Positions 36,494 to 45,701 of a DNA stretch of 64,000 bases are shown here, one piece after another. The translations under genes and the position numbers were made by a program. The stretch comes from Sulfurimonas sp. RIFOXYD12_FULL_33_39 (GTDB taxonomy: Bacteria; Campylobacterota; Campylobacteria; Campylobacterales; Sulfurimonadaceae), in assembly GCA_001829785.1 (NCBI GenBank), contig MICF01000005.1, positions 186,001 through 250,000 of the forward strand, read 5' to 3'. The notes beneath the pieces are model-generated. The model saw only the letters and a list, made by a program, of their open reading frames with translations. It searched no databases and had not been told where the DNA came from. Every line of letters begins with the position of its first letter. Position 1 is the stretch's first letter.

Positions 36494-37222
36494 TTATTTT
36501 AGAGAGTTTACAATTTTATCTCTTAAAAATTGCGGAAGCAAATTTAAAAATCGGATTATTAAATAAAATCTAAAAGGAAAGGGATAAAATCTTTTTTCTT
36601 TACCGATAGCATCGTAAATTATTTTTGCACCTTTGTCGGTATCTAAAAGAAACGGCATTTTAAAGCTGTTTTTATCGGTCATTTCACTCTTTATAAAACC
36701 GGGTAAAATATTTATAACTTTTATACCGTATTTTTTATACTTGTACCTTATTCCCTCGGCATAAGCATTCATAGCTCTTTTTGATGAGCTGTAAGCAACG
36801 GAAGTAGGCATACTTATTAATGAAGCAAGGGATGAGATAAAAACAATCTTTCCGCTTTTTTGGGCTTTAAATCGTGGCAGTAATACTTCTAAAATTGCAT
36901 GATTTGATATAAAGTTAATATCATATAATTTTTTAAAATCTTCAAACGGAGTTATCTCTAAAGAGTGTCCAAGCGACATTCCTGCATTTAAAATAACCAT
37001 GTCAATATTGTCAAGAGATTTAATTTTTTCTCTAAGCTCATCAAATTCGCAAACATCTACTGTGAATATTTCAACATTTTTGGCATTTTGAAGTTCGGAT
37101 TTTATTTGAAGTAATCTATCTTCTCTGCGAGCTAACAAAATAAGTTCATTCTCTTTCGTGGCATAGAGTCTAGCAAGAGCTTCGCCTATGCCGCTGCTTG
37201 CACCAGTAATTAAGATTTTCAA
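36494..37222 (-). CDS. Short-chain dehydrogenase/reductase
   Basis: This is a 242-residue classical SDR enzyme. The nucleotide-binding motif is TGASSGIG at residues 6-13, followed by LNAGMSLG, a catalytic serine in VFISSLASL, and the YSSSKRA active-site Tyr and Lys. The C-terminal 60 residues are hydrophobic and basic, like those of DltE/YqjQ-type SDRs that act near the membrane. Substrate is unknown. It sits 7 bp after hom and may be read with it; a palindromic repeat follows. Confidence 0.88.
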   Translation of the reverse strand: MKILITGASSGIGEALARLYATKENELILLARREDRLLQIKSELQNAKNVEIFTVDVCEFDELREKIKSLDNIDMVILNAGMSLGHSLEITPFEDFKKLYDINFISNHAILEVLLPRFKAQKSGKIVFISSLASLISMPTSVAYSSSKRAMNAYAEGIRYKYKKYGIKVINILPGFIKSEMTDKNSFKMPFLLDTDKGAKIIYDAIGKEKRFYPFPFRFYLIIRFLNLLPQFLRDKIVNSLK

Positions 37223-37229
37223 CTCTTTT

Positions 37230-38492
37230 TTACACTATCCTAATCATAACAGGGGCAAAATTTACAAACTCTAACTTTTCAATCTCTTTCATCATTGTTT
37301 GAATATCTCTTTCATACGCTATATGCGTAGATATAAGAAGATTTGCAGAGTTTGCCAAAGATGGACGTTGAAGCATAGTCTCTACCGAGATATTGTTATC
37401 TTCAAAAATTTTAGTTATACGTGCTAAAACACCTTTTTTGTCCGAAACATTTATACGAATGTAATATTTTGACTCTATATCATCCGTTGCTTTTAGAGTA
37501 AGCTTGCCTTCCATCGGTTTGTCAAAGCCAAGCATAGGTTTGCTTTTTCCGCTTCTTGCAATATCAATTATATTTGCAACTACGGCACTAGCAGTAGCGT
37601 CTCCGCCGGCACCAGGTCCATAGTATAGTGTTTCGCCTACTTTATCGCCTACTACACTTATACCGTTCATAACGCCGTCAATTTTTGCTATCATTTCTTG
37701 TTTTTTGATTAAACATGCATGAACCCTTAGTTCAACTTCATTTTTATCTTTTTTGGCAATTCCAAGAAGTTTTATAACATAACCGAACTCTTTGGCAAAA
37801 GAGATATCGTCTTGTGAAACGTTTTGTATGCCCTCAATCAAAATATCTTCGGGTTTTGCATCTATTCCGTAGGCAATACTTGCAAGGATTAAAAGTTTGT
37901 GTGCGGCATCATACCCGCCCACGTCAAAAGTAGGGTCTGATTCGGCATAACCTAACTCTTGAGCCTCTTTTAAGATATCGTTATATGCAACGCCTTCATT
38001 TGTCATCTTTGTCATCATGTAGTTACATGTACCGTTCATGATGCCCATAATAGATTCTATATGATTTGCCGAGAGACCGTCACGAAGAGCATTAATAATA
38101 GGAATACCGCCTGCAACGCTTGCTTCATACTCAAAAGCGATATCTTGCGCCATTTCCTGAAGTTCATAACGATGATACGCCAAAAGAGCTTTATTTGCCG
38201 TAACTACTGCTTTGCCGCTCTTTAATGCACGTTTAACTACTTCAAACGGTTCTTCGACACCACCCATAAGTTCAACTACGATATCTATCTCATCGTCATT
38301 TAAAATATCATCCACATTGTCACTAATCTTGATACCTAAATAACTTCTGTCTTTATTTAAATTTTTTACGACTCCGCTCTTAGCTACTATGTCAACGCCC
38401 GCTCTTGCAGAGATAACATCGGCATTCTCTTTTAAAATGTTGACAACGCTTGCTCCGACCGTTCCTACACCGATTATTCCGACTTTTATCAT
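37230..38492 (-). CDS. hom: Homoserine dehydrogenase
   Basis: Hom reduces aspartate semialdehyde to homoserine, on the way to threonine and methionine. The 420-residue protein has the Rossmann start GIIGVGTVGASVVNIL, the catalytic segment GGIPIINALRDGLSANHIESIMGIMNGTCNY in two runs, and a C-terminal ACT domain (from about residue 345) that in this family senses threonine. It follows the aminotransferase gene by 1 bp. The order aminotransferase-hom is the same as I recall for C. jejuni Cj0150c-Cj0149c. Confidence 0.95.
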   Translation of the reverse strand: MIKVGIIGVGTVGASVVNILKENADVISARAGVDIVAKSGVVKNLNKDRSYLGIKISDNVDDILNDDEIDIVVELMGGVEEPFEVVKRALKSGKAVVTANKALLAYHRYELQEMAQDIAFEYEASVAGGIPIINALRDGLSANHIESIMGIMNGTCNYMMTKMTNEGVAYNDILKEAQELGYAESDPTFDVGGYDAAHKLLILASIAYGIDAKPEDILIEGIQNVSQDDISFAKEFGYVIKLLGIAKKDKNEVELRVHACLIKKQEMIAKIDGVMNGISVVGDKVGETLYYGPGAGGDATASAVVANIIDIARSGKSKPMLGFDKPMEGKLTLKATDDIESKYYIRINVSDKKGVLARITKIFEDNNISVETMLQRPSLANSANLLISTHIAYERDIQTMMKEIEKLEFVNFAPVMIRIV

Positions 38493-38493
38493 A

Positions 38494-39714
38494 CTATTTG
38501 TTTTCGTCTTGAAATTGTTTTAAAAACTCTTTGATATTTCTTGCCGCTTGACGAATACGATTGTCGTTTTCAATAAGTGCGATGCGAACGTATCCGTCAC
38601 CGCTTTCGCCAAAGCCTATTCCAGGAGCCACTGCTACATGAGCTTCAGTTAAAAGTCTTTTTGAGAATTCAAGTGAGCCTAGGTGTGCACAACACTCAGG
38701 CAATTTTGCCCAAACAAACATACTTGCCTGATTTTTTCGTATATGCCATCCTGCTCTATCAAACGCCTCTAAAAGTATCTCTTGACGATGGTTATACTTA
38801 TCGGTAATATCTCTAACACATTGCTGATCTCCGTTTAACGCAATCGTAGCCGCTACTTGAATAGGAGTAAACATCCCGTAATCAAGCCAAGATTTAATCT
38901 TTTGAAGAGCACCTATAAGCTTTTTATTTCCAACAAAGAAACCGACACGCCAGCCTGCCATATTGTAGCTTTTTGAAAGAGTAAAGCTCTCAACCGCAAC
39001 ATCTTTTGCGCCCTCAACACTCATAATAGAAGGTGTTACATATCCGTCAAAAGTTATATCTCCGTATGCAATATCGCTGATTATGTAAAATCTCTTCTCT
39101 TTTGCCATTGCTACTAATTTAATATAAAACTCTTGTGTCACTGTCGCAGTTGTCGGATTATGAGGAAAGTTAACTAAAACATATTTAGGTTTTGGCGAAC
39201 ACTCTCTAAAAACTCTTGTTAAATCTTCAAAAAATTTATCCTCTTTAACTTTATAATCTTCATCGAACTCAATTGCAAATTTTACGACATTTCCGCCGGC
39301 TAAGATAAAAGAATATTCATGAATAGGATAAGTAGGATCCGGCATAACGGCAACGTCACCGGGATTTGTTATAGCATAAGTTAAATGCGCATAACCCTCT
39401 TTTGAGCCTATTGTAGCAACACACTCACTCATAGGGTCTAAATCACAGCCGTATCTTCTTTTGTACCAATCAGAAATTGCTACAAGAAGTTTCGGAATAC
39501 CTTTAGAGGTTGAATAACCGTGAGTTTTTGTTTTTTGGGCAGACTCAATTAGTTTTTCTCTTATATGCTCAGGCGTATCTCCATCCGGATTTCCCATTGA
39601 AAAATCTATAACGTCCGCACCTGCTCTGCGAGCAGCCATTTTAAGTGCATTTACCTCGGCGAAAACGTACTCCGGCAATTTTTTTATTCTGTCAAACTGT
39701 ATCTCATCAAACAT
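38494..39714 (-). CDS. Class I PLP aminotransferase (alanine/LL-DAP type)
   Basis: This is a 406-residue class I aminotransferase. Motifs are FSMGNPDGDTP near the start, NFPHNPTTATV, DIAYGDITFDGY, and the PLP lysine in ESFTLSKSYNMAGWRVGF. The sequence fits the AlaC/DapL-like branch; which amino acid it uses cannot be decided by eye. The ATG at 39714 follows AGGA at good spacing and is preferred to the TTG one codon upstream. It is grouped with hom, so a role in aspartate-family synthesis is plausible. Confidence 0.88.
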   Translation of the reverse strand: MFDEIQFDRIKKLPEYVFAEVNALKMAARRAGADVIDFSMGNPDGDTPEHIREKLIESAQKTKTHGYSTSKGIPKLLVAISDWYKRRYGCDLDPMSECVATIGSKEGYAHLTYAITNPGDVAVMPDPTYPIHEYSFILAGGNVVKFAIEFDEDYKVKEDKFFEDLTRVFRECSPKPKYVLVNFPHNPTTATVTQEFYIKLVAMAKEKRFYIISDIAYGDITFDGYVTPSIMSVEGAKDVAVESFTLSKSYNMAGWRVGFFVGNKKLIGALQKIKSWLDYGMFTPIQVAATIALNGDQQCVRDITDKYNHRQEILLEAFDRAGWHIRKNQASMFVWAKLPECCAHLGSLEFSKRLLTEAHVAVAPGIGFGESGDGYVRIALIENDNRIRQAARNIKEFLKQFQDENK

Positions 39715-39765
39715 CAATATTCCTGATTAAATAATTGATGACATTCTATCAAAAAAATTCTACAA

Positions 39766-40620
39766 TTAATCCACTTTTTTCATAGTGGGTTTTAAAACTA
39801 AATCATCTTTGATATTTTTTAGCGTATATATATCAGAAATCTTTATATAATATGTATTCTCACCCATATTTAAAGTTATATTTGTTTTTTTTGTATCTAT
39901 TTTGGTAACTCTTAGTAGTTTTAAAGATTTATCGTAATATGCAATATATGGATACCAATCATTTCTAGTAGAGCTTGAAACCTCTATTTTATTTACTTTG
40001 GAAACATCTAGCCAGTATGCATAAAGAGACCTTTTTAATCTTAGTTCATCGTCATTTGAAATTGTATCAACATTTAGTTTTGCATTTTGCATATCTATAA
40101 CATATGCCCAGTCGCTCTGTGTTTCCCTACTGATATCAATAATTTTACAGCCGTTTTTTTCAAGTTCTTGACTTAGAATTATAGGATCGGCAGCATACTC
40201 TGATGTTAAACTAATTATCCATGTAAACTCTGAATCATTCAGATTTGACTCTTTTGTAACATACCTGTAGTAACCGATATTTCTCAGCGAATCGCTCATA
40301 ATTTTTATGAAAAAAAGCGGTTCTCCGCTAGTTTTAAAACTAATATCTATCTCACGCGGCTTTTTAAAAAAGAGGTTTAGAATTCCGTTGTCTTTAAGAG
40401 TTTTTATAACCTTAACACTGTTTATTTTTCCATCATTACCGTAATAATCAGACCTAGGAGTAAAAATGATGTCTATGTACGCTTTGTCTTTTGCAAATGT
40501 AGCAGGATTTACCAAACTTTTAATTTTCTTCATTAAAACATCGTCACTAGGTAAACTTTTTTGTTTATCCGCATGTAAAAAAGAGAAAACTAAAGTAAAA
40601 ATTAAAACTATTTTTACCAT
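39766..40620 (-). CDS. Exported protein of unknown function, paired with the sequon-repeat membrane protein
   Basis: This is a 284-residue protein with a signal peptide (residues 1-17, ending FLHA) and a soluble, mostly beta and alpha/beta body without cysteines in pairs or known motifs. It resembles by position the C. jejuni protein Cj0151c, annotated as a periplasmic protein. A weak internal repetition is visible: two domains each ending in a Y-x-I-x-I type strand. Its start overlaps the upstream gene, the RodZ-like membrane protein, by 7 bp, so the two are probably made together and act at the same place in the envelope. It could help cell-shape or wall assembly, but nothing proves that. 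Confidence 0.7.
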   Translation of the reverse strand: MVKIVLIFTLVFSFLHADKQKSLPSDDVLMKKIKSLVNPATFAKDKAYIDIIFTPRSDYYGNDGKINSVKVIKTLKDNGILNLFFKKPREIDISFKTSGEPLFFIKIMSDSLRNIGYYRYVTKESNLNDSEFTWIISLTSEYAADPIILSQELEKNGCKIIDISRETQSDWAYVIDMQNAKLNVDTISNDDELRLKRSLYAYWLDVSKVNKIEVSSSTRNDWYPYIAYYDKSLKLLRVTKIDTKKTNITLNMGENTYYIKISDIYTLKNIKDDLVLKPTMKKVD

Positions 40621-41522
40621 TTATTGCCTCTGTTTAAGCTTTTAAACTCTTCAAAATCTATCTCTTTTAACTCAGAATTTATATATGAAAATCTCATATT
40701 TGTAGCATTGTTAAATTTTTTAATCTCATTATTTATCTCTATGGTTATATAGCCGTGCCCAAAAGATAAAAGCCAATCTTTTTGAGCATCTAAAATAAAT
40801 TCACCTGAAAAGGTTTTATTATGTTTCTCATATGTTTTTAAATCAATATAGCCTATCCAAAGATTGTTTTTTGATTTTATCTTAAAGGATGTATTATCCA
40901 TAGTAATCTCTTTACTTTTTGTTTCAATCGGCGGCTCGCTTTCTTCTTGAGTATTTATGCTGCTTTTTTTCTCATTTTCTTCTGTTGAAATATTATTTTC
41001 ATCTGCAACAGTAGTGCTTTTACCTATTGAAACATTGTTCTCAATTGTAGATATATTATTTTCGCCTATAGAGATATTGCTGTCAATTGTAGATATATTA
41101 TTTTCTGCTACGGATATGTTGTTCTGAGCGCTGTTTATAGTAGTGTTATCAACTCTTAAAACTTCGTTCTGGGAAGGTTGAATAGTATAATATGCAAAAA
41201 AAATAAATATTGCCGCACCTAAAATCATATATGCAGCTGTAAAATCCCTTCTTCTGTTGTGTGCAAGAAAAACTTTGTCGATTTTAGCTTTTTTAATTGC
41301 CGGTGCATTTTTTTCAAAATATCTTTTAGCGCTCTCTCTTAACTCACTTAAATCTACCGAGTACTCTCTCTCGAGTATAGATATAAAACCAGATAACTGA
41401 ACGCTGCTCATCCCTTCAAAGCTCTCATGCAAAATCCCTTGGACATAAATCCTTGCGATATGCGTAGATTCATGAATCTTCTGCGCGCCTATAGTTTTTA
41501 ACTTGTTAAACCCTTCACTCAT
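40614..41522 (-). CDS. RodZ-like membrane protein with tandem N-glycosylation-sequon heptads
   Basis: This is a 302-residue single-pass membrane protein. Residues 1-90 are cytoplasmic, helical and basic; a membrane segment lies at about 95-113; the rest should be periplasmic. Residues 133-181 are seven consecutive 7-residue repeats of the form [DE]-x-N-[IV]-S-x-x. Five of them fit D/E-x-N-x-S/T, the sequon of the bacterial oligosaccharyltransferase PglB. The end (about 218-275) is a beta domain resembling the RodZ C-terminal domain. By position it matches C. jejuni Cj0152c, which I recall as a known N-glycoprotein. Start overlaps the rlmB stop as ATGA. Confidence 0.8.
   Translation of the reverse strand: MSEGFNKLKTIGAQKIHESTHIARIYVQGILHESFEGMSSVQLSGFISILEREYSVDLSELRESAKRYFEKNAPAIKKAKIDKVFLAHNRRRDFTAAYMILGAAIFIFFAYYTIQPSQNEVLRVDNTTINSAQNNISVAENNISTIDSNISIGENNISTIENNVSIGKSTTVADENNISTEENEKKSSINTQEESEPPIETKSKEITMDNTSFKIKSKNNLWIGYIDLKTYEKHNKTFSGEFILDAQKDWLLSFGHGYITIEINNEIKKFNNATNMRFSYINSELKEIDFEEFKSLNRGNKW
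40980..41126 (-). repeat. 21-bp coding tandem repeat (seven units)
   Basis: This DNA encodes the seven sequon heptads, residues 133-181. At the base level the best match is a 42-bp period: 41041-41063 and 41083-41105 share 23 bases exactly. Such repeats can change length by slippage without breaking the frame. Confidence 0.8.
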
Positions 41523-42199
41523 ATCCTCATCCTATCCATCAAAATAGCTCCCGCAACACTAACATTTAAAGAATCAAACTCATGTGACATTTTTATGCTT
41601 ATGATTTCATCTAATTTTGTACTAACTCTAGCGCTAAGTCCTTCTCCTTCGCTTCCTAAAAAGAGTGCTCTTTTTGGTTTAACTTTTATATCACGAATGT
41701 CTATACCACCCATATCTGCGCCATATGTACAAAATCCTGACATTTTAAGATCATTCATAACATTATGAATATTTGTCTCTATTGCAAAAGGCATATCTAA
41801 AAGTGCTCCCGTGCTTGTTCGCACAACAGCCTCTAGTGGAAGTGATTTTATTCCGCATGCAATAACTCCATCAACACCTAAAGCATAGGCACTTCTAATA
41901 ATTGCCCCTATATTTCCTACATCGGTTAAACCAGATAAAACAAGTATAAATTCATAATTTAAAAAGGTTTTATAATCATGTAGTTTGTACTCATCTATTT
42001 CTGCCAATACTCCTTGATGGGAAGCATTTTTGCACATTTTTCCCGCAGCATCAGGCGGAATTCTTTTAATCTCAAAATCCATTTTCATAAGACGCGAATA
42101 CTCTTTTTTATCTATCTCTTTCGCTAAATAAAGTGTTCTTATTTTATTTGGATGATTATTTATAATATAATTAACCGGTTGTTTTGCATAAATTAACAT
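41519..42199 (-). CDS. rlmB: TrmH-family 23S rRNA (guanosine-2'-O)-methyltransferase
   Basis: RlmB methylates the ribose of a guanosine in 23S rRNA. The 226-residue protein has an N-terminal substrate-binding domain and the knotted SPOUT domain with LSGLTDVGNIGAIIRSAYALGVDGVI, LFLGSEGEGLSARV and the C-terminal SLNVSVAGAILMDRM that bind SAM. It is a little shorter than E. coli RlmB, as usual in Campylobacterota. Position matches Cj0153c. The exact rRNA site is inferred from family. Confidence 0.9.
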   Translation of the reverse strand: MLIYAKQPVNYIINNHPNKIRTLYLAKEIDKKEYSRLMKMDFEIKRIPPDAAGKMCKNASHQGVLAEIDEYKLHDYKTFLNYEFILVLSGLTDVGNIGAIIRSAYALGVDGVIACGIKSLPLEAVVRTSTGALLDMPFAIETNIHNVMNDLKMSGFCTYGADMGGIDIRDIKVKPKRALFLGSEGEGLSARVSTKLDEIISIKMSHEFDSLNVSVAGAILMDRMRI

Positions 42200-42238
42200 A
42201 TAGCCATTCTATCTAAAAAAAATTAAAAAACGAAACAT

Positions 42239-43054
42239 TTAGAGATTTAACAGTCTCTCATAACAAGCTTTAGTATTTTCACCTGTTATTTTACCGATAA
42301 GTTTTGCCTGTACTTTTTTAGGCAAATCAAGCTCTAAAATATCATTTTGAGTTATTGCACTGCTATTTTGAATGCTACCTGCTTCAATTACCACAACCCA
42401 CTCTCCTCTAAGATTTGCATCAAGCTTTACTTTAACCTCATCAGCAGTTCCAAAATAGTATTTTTGATACTTTTTTGTAAGCTCTTTTGCCAAAAATATT
42501 TTTCGCAAAGGCTCTTCACATGATAATTCATTTAAAAGTTTCTCAAGCCTATGCGGAGACTCGTACAATATTGTCGTATGTCCGCTGCTTAATGCACCTT
42601 GAAGCGAAGCGGCTCTATCTTTACCCTTGTGCGGTAAAAATCCCCAAAAAAGCATTTTAGTTTCAACAAATCCGCTTGCTACAAATGCAGTCAAAAGTGC
42701 ATTTGCTCCCGGAAATATATCATATTTTATGCCATTTTCTTGACAATATTTGACAAGTGCCTGTCCTGGATCACTTATACCGGGCATACCTGCATCACTT
42801 ACATAAATAACATTTTGTTCAAAAAAGGAAGGTTCAAGCTTTTCTATAAACTCTTTTTCATTGTGAGAATGGAGCGAAATAAAATTTTGATTGGGTTTAA
42901 AAGAGGTGTTATATCGCTCTTTTAGGATGTGGATTAGTTTTTTTGTAACTCGGGTGTCTTCACAAAGAAGCGTGTCGGCCTCACTTAGAGCTTCTATTGC
43001 TCTAAGCGATATATCGCCGATATTTCCAATCGGAGTTGGAATAAGTGTAAGCAA
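42239..43054 (-). CDS. rsmI: 16S rRNA (cytidine(1402)-2'-O)-methyltransferase
   Basis: RsmI methylates C1402 in the ribosomal P site. The 271-residue protein shows the family hallmarks: start LTLIPTPIGNIGDISLRAIEAL, then LCEDTRVTKKL, VSDAGMPGISDPG and FPGANALLTAFVASGF. Length is slightly short at the C-terminus, lacking the last helical part of the E. coli protein. It follows rpmE by 12 bp and precedes rlmB, the same order as I recall for Cj0155c to Cj0153c. Confidence 0.95.
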   Translation of the reverse strand: MLTLIPTPIGNIGDISLRAIEALSEADTLLCEDTRVTKKLIHILKERYNTSFKPNQNFISLHSHNEKEFIEKLEPSFFEQNVIYVSDAGMPGISDPGQALVKYCQENGIKYDIFPGANALLTAFVASGFVETKMLFWGFLPHKGKDRAASLQGALSSGHTTILYESPHRLEKLLNELSCEEPLRKIFLAKELTKKYQKYYFGTADEVKVKLDANLRGEWVVVIEAGSIQNSSAITQNDILELDLPKKVQAKLIGKITGENTKACYERLLNL

Positions 43055-43066
43055 GAAAAGTCTTGA

Positions 43067-43267
43067 TTATTTTTTTGCATAACGTTGGTTGAATTTTTCA
43101 ATTCTACCAGCCGTATCTACCATTCTCTCAGAACCTGTAAAAAACGGGTGACACTCGTTACAAATATCTATTCTCATTTCACTTTTTTGACTCTGTGTCT
43201 CAAAAGAGTTTCCACATGAACAACTTACTGTACATGTTACTAATTTCGGGTGAATATCTTTTTTCAT
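43067..43267 (-). CDS. rpmE: Ribosomal protein L31 (zinc-binding form)
   Basis: This is a 66-residue large-subunit ribosomal protein. MKKDIHPKL and [24 protein letters not shown] are its signatures. Cysteines at CTVSCSC and CNEC mark it as the zinc-binding (C+) form rather than the zinc-independent paralogue. It starts a run with rsmI, rlmB and the two envelope genes. The 99 bp upstream contain no clear dyad with a T-tract, so its promoter is presumably there. Confidence 0.96.
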   Translation of the reverse strand: MKKDIHPKLVTCTVSCSCGNSFETQSQKSEMRIDICNECHPFFTGSERMVDTAGRIEKFNQRYAKK

Positions 43268-43366
43268 TTTTTTGCCTTTTGATACTCGGTAATTTGCGAA
43301 TATCTATATATTTTTTAAATCCGTATGGGTGCGGATTTTAGAAAGCGGATTATATCAAAAATTATC

Positions 43367-44050
43367 TTAAAGTAGTATTTTGCTAGCTACGGCAACAACG
43401 GCACTCTCAGAGCGTAATACCATAGGCGTATTTAGTCTAAAGACCTCCAAAGAAGAGAGCATCTCTTTTTCGGCATTTGAAAAGCCGCCTTCGCAGCCGA
43501 TTAATACGGTATTAAAATCAGAGCTGTCTTTTAATATATTTTCGCAAAAATCAAACACTTTCGTATCAGGAAATTTAGTTATAAAATCTCTCACGTTTTT
43601 ATATATCTCAAACTCTATATATGTGCTTCTTCCGTTTTGCTGCATTGAAGCTTCTTGTATTCTATCAAATCTTTTAAAATCAAGTTTAAAGTTTTTTTGA
43701 CTTCGTTCGCACGATATAAATGATATTCTCTCAACTCCGATTTCACAAAGCAGAGGGAGAACTTTTTCTACGGAATTTGAATCAATTACACACCAGCCTA
43801 CATGTAAAGATTTTTTACTCTTTACTTCTTGCGGCACTGAAGAGATTAAAGACAATTCTGCATCTCTTGGTTCAACACTTTCAATCTTGTAAGTATGCAA
43901 AACTTCTATATTTTCTCTTGATCTGAAATTAAGTATATCACCCTCTTTATGGCGGCGAACTTTTATTAGATATTTATGCAAATCACCTCTTACATGTAGA
44001 GTCTCTTTGCCTGCTTCATCATCAAGAATATATATCAAAACAACATCCAA
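43367..44050 (-). CDS. rsmE: 16S rRNA (uracil(1498)-N3)-methyltransferase
   Basis: RsmE methylates U1498 of 16S rRNA. The 227-residue SPOUT enzyme has HVRGDLHKYLIKVRRHKEGD at its N-terminal PUA-like domain and CEGGFSNAEKEML, LRSESAVVAVASKILL at the knotted C-terminal domain. The ATG at 44050 lacks a ribosome site. A TTG at 44038 overlaps the upstream stop as TTGA and has GGA seven bases before it, giving a more typical N-terminus (IYILDDEAG); this may be the real start. Four-helix membrane gene lies upstream. Confidence 0.92.
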   Translation of the reverse strand: MDVVLIYILDDEAGKETLHVRGDLHKYLIKVRRHKEGDILNFRSRENIEVLHTYKIESVEPRDAELSLISSVPQEVKSKKSLHVGWCVIDSNSVEKVLPLLCEIGVERISFISCERSQKNFKLDFKRFDRIQEASMQQNGRSTYIEFEIYKNVRDFITKFPDTKVFDFCENILKDSSDFNTVLIGCEGGFSNAEKEMLSSLEVFRLNTPMVLRSESAVVAVASKILL

Positions 44051-44442
44051 AAAGATATAGTTAAAATTAGAAAAATTTCTAATAGCATAAGTTTCAGTGC
44101 GTAAATTTTATAATCTTTAAATATTCTCTCATCATTTTTATTTAAATTCTTTAAGTTAAGAGAGCGTTTTACCTCAATAAGTATAAAAATTACGGCAAAA
44201 ATTATCATAACTATATTTTGAACTGTAAAATCAAGATGTTTTGATGCCATCATAACAATACCGGTAAAGATTACAACTCCAATTACTGTTGAACCGATAG
44301 GTGTAAAAAGCGACATTGCCCTTGTGTATTTAGCTAAGTTTTTTATACCAAAAAGCATAAAAATATTTATTAAAATCACTCCCAAAACAGTCATAACACC
44401 GTAGTTATGTGTTACAATACTCATATCATACATTTCATTCAT
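44035..44442 (-). CDS. Small four-helix membrane protein
   Basis: This is a 135-residue protein with four predicted membrane segments at about residues 14-34, 46-66, 75-93 and 115-133. It has no motif I can name. By position it corresponds to C. jejuni Cj0157c, annotated as an integral membrane protein, so it is conserved across the group next to rsmE. The first ATG is used here, but two more lie within seven codons. It is divergent from moeA, with 37 bp between the starts. Confidence 0.7.
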   Translation of the reverse strand: MNEMYDMSIVTHNYGVMTVLGVILINIFMLFGIKNLAKYTRAMSLFTPIGSTVIGVVIFTGIVMMASKHLDFTVQNIVMIIFAVIFILIEVKRSLNLKNLNKNDERIFKDYKIYALKLMLLEIFLILTISFWMLF

Positions 44443-44479
44443 AGTGAAATACTACAATAAATTTAATTAAAGAAGAAAC

Positions 44480-45697
44480 ATGGCTGTTACGATAGAAGAA
44501 GCTCTTACATATATTTACGCAAATACTACGGCAAAATCACTCAAAATATTACCGATTGAAGAAATTTTAGGATACGTCTTAGCAGAGGACGTTGTAGCTT
44601 CACACAATCTTCCTCCTTATGATAACTCTGCAATGGACGGATATGCAGTAAAAATTGAAGATGCAGGTAAAGAGGTAAAAGTAAACCACACTATTTTTGC
44701 AGGGGATGACTCAAAAGAGGAACTAAACTGCGGATTTGCTATTAAAATAATGACAGGAGCAAAAATTCCAAATGGATGCGAAGCTATTGTCCCGATTGAA
44801 GACGTAACAACAATAGACAGTGCTATAAAACTTCCGCAAACTATAAAATCTTCCAAACATATTAGACTTTGCGGAGAAGATATTAAAAGCAGCGCTACTC
44901 TATTAACTAAAGGTCAGAGAATTTATGCACATCATATTACGCTTTTGGCTTCACAGGGAATCAGTCATGTAAAAGTTTACAAAAAACCAAAGATTGCTAT
45001 TTTTGCCTCAGGGAATGAACTTAAAATGCACTTTGAAAATGTAAAGTCTCATCAACTCTATAACACGAACTCTCCTACATTCTTCTCAAGAGCATTGGAA
45101 CTTGGATGTGAAGTTGACTTTATAGGAACGGCATGCGACTCTTTGAACGATATACATGAACATATAAAAAGTGCTATTGATAGCGACTTAATTATAACTT
45201 CAGGCGGTGTAAGCGTGGGCGATGCTGATTTTACAAAAGAGGCATTTGGAGCATTTGGCTATGAGATATTTTTCGACAAAATAGAAATAAAACCCGGTAA
45301 ACCGACTACTTTTGGACGTATAAAAGAGACTTTAGTTTTAAATCTACCCGGAAATCCACTTGCGGCAGCTCTAAATTTTGAGCTATTTGCAAAAAGCATT
45401 ATTCTAGCCCTTAGCGGAGATGAGGCTAAATATATAGGCATTATTGAGACAAAAATGACAAATGACTACATGTTAAAATCAGGAAGAAGAACTCTTATCC
45501 CAGGATATTTTGACGGCTCTTCGTTTGAACCTCAAATAAGCTTTTCACCGGGAATGATATCACCGCTTGCAGTATCTAACTCTTACATTATAGTCGATGA
45601 AAATTGCGAAATATTAAAAAAAGATGCTAAAGTTAAAATTATCCCGACCAGATTTAGTTTTAACTCCAAAGAAGCAGTAAATCTGATAAACAGTTAG
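44480..45697 (+). CDS. moeA: Molybdopterin molybdenumtransferase MoeA
   Basis: MoeA inserts molybdate into adenylylated molybdopterin. The 405-residue protein has LPPYDNSAMDGYAVK, IMTGAKIPNGCEAIVPIED, ITSGGVSVGDADF and LPGNPLAAALNFE, all family hallmarks, and a C-terminal beta domain. It is the only rightward gene in this stretch and converges with queD, 4 bp apart. With moaA and modA close by, it should serve the molybdoenzyme at 34325. I recall this position being held by a different gene in C. jejuni. Confidence 0.95.
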   Translation: MAVTIEEALTYIYANTTAKSLKILPIEEILGYVLAEDVVASHNLPPYDNSAMDGYAVKIEDAGKEVKVNHTIFAGDDSKEELNCGFAIKIMTGAKIPNGCEAIVPIEDVTTIDSAIKLPQTIKSSKHIRLCGEDIKSSATLLTKGQRIYAHHITLLASQGISHVKVYKKPKIAIFASGNELKMHFENVKSHQLYNTNSPTFFSRALELGCEVDFIGTACDSLNDIHEHIKSAIDSDLIITSGGVSVGDADFTKEAFGAFGYEIFFDKIEIKPGKPTTFGRIKETLVLNLPGNPLAAALNFELFAKSIILALSGDEAKYIGIIETKMTNDYMLKSGRRTLIPGYFDGSSFEPQISFSPGMISPLAVSNSYIIVDENCEILKKDAKVKIIPTRFSFNSKEAVNLINS

Positions 45698-45701
45698 AAA
45701 T

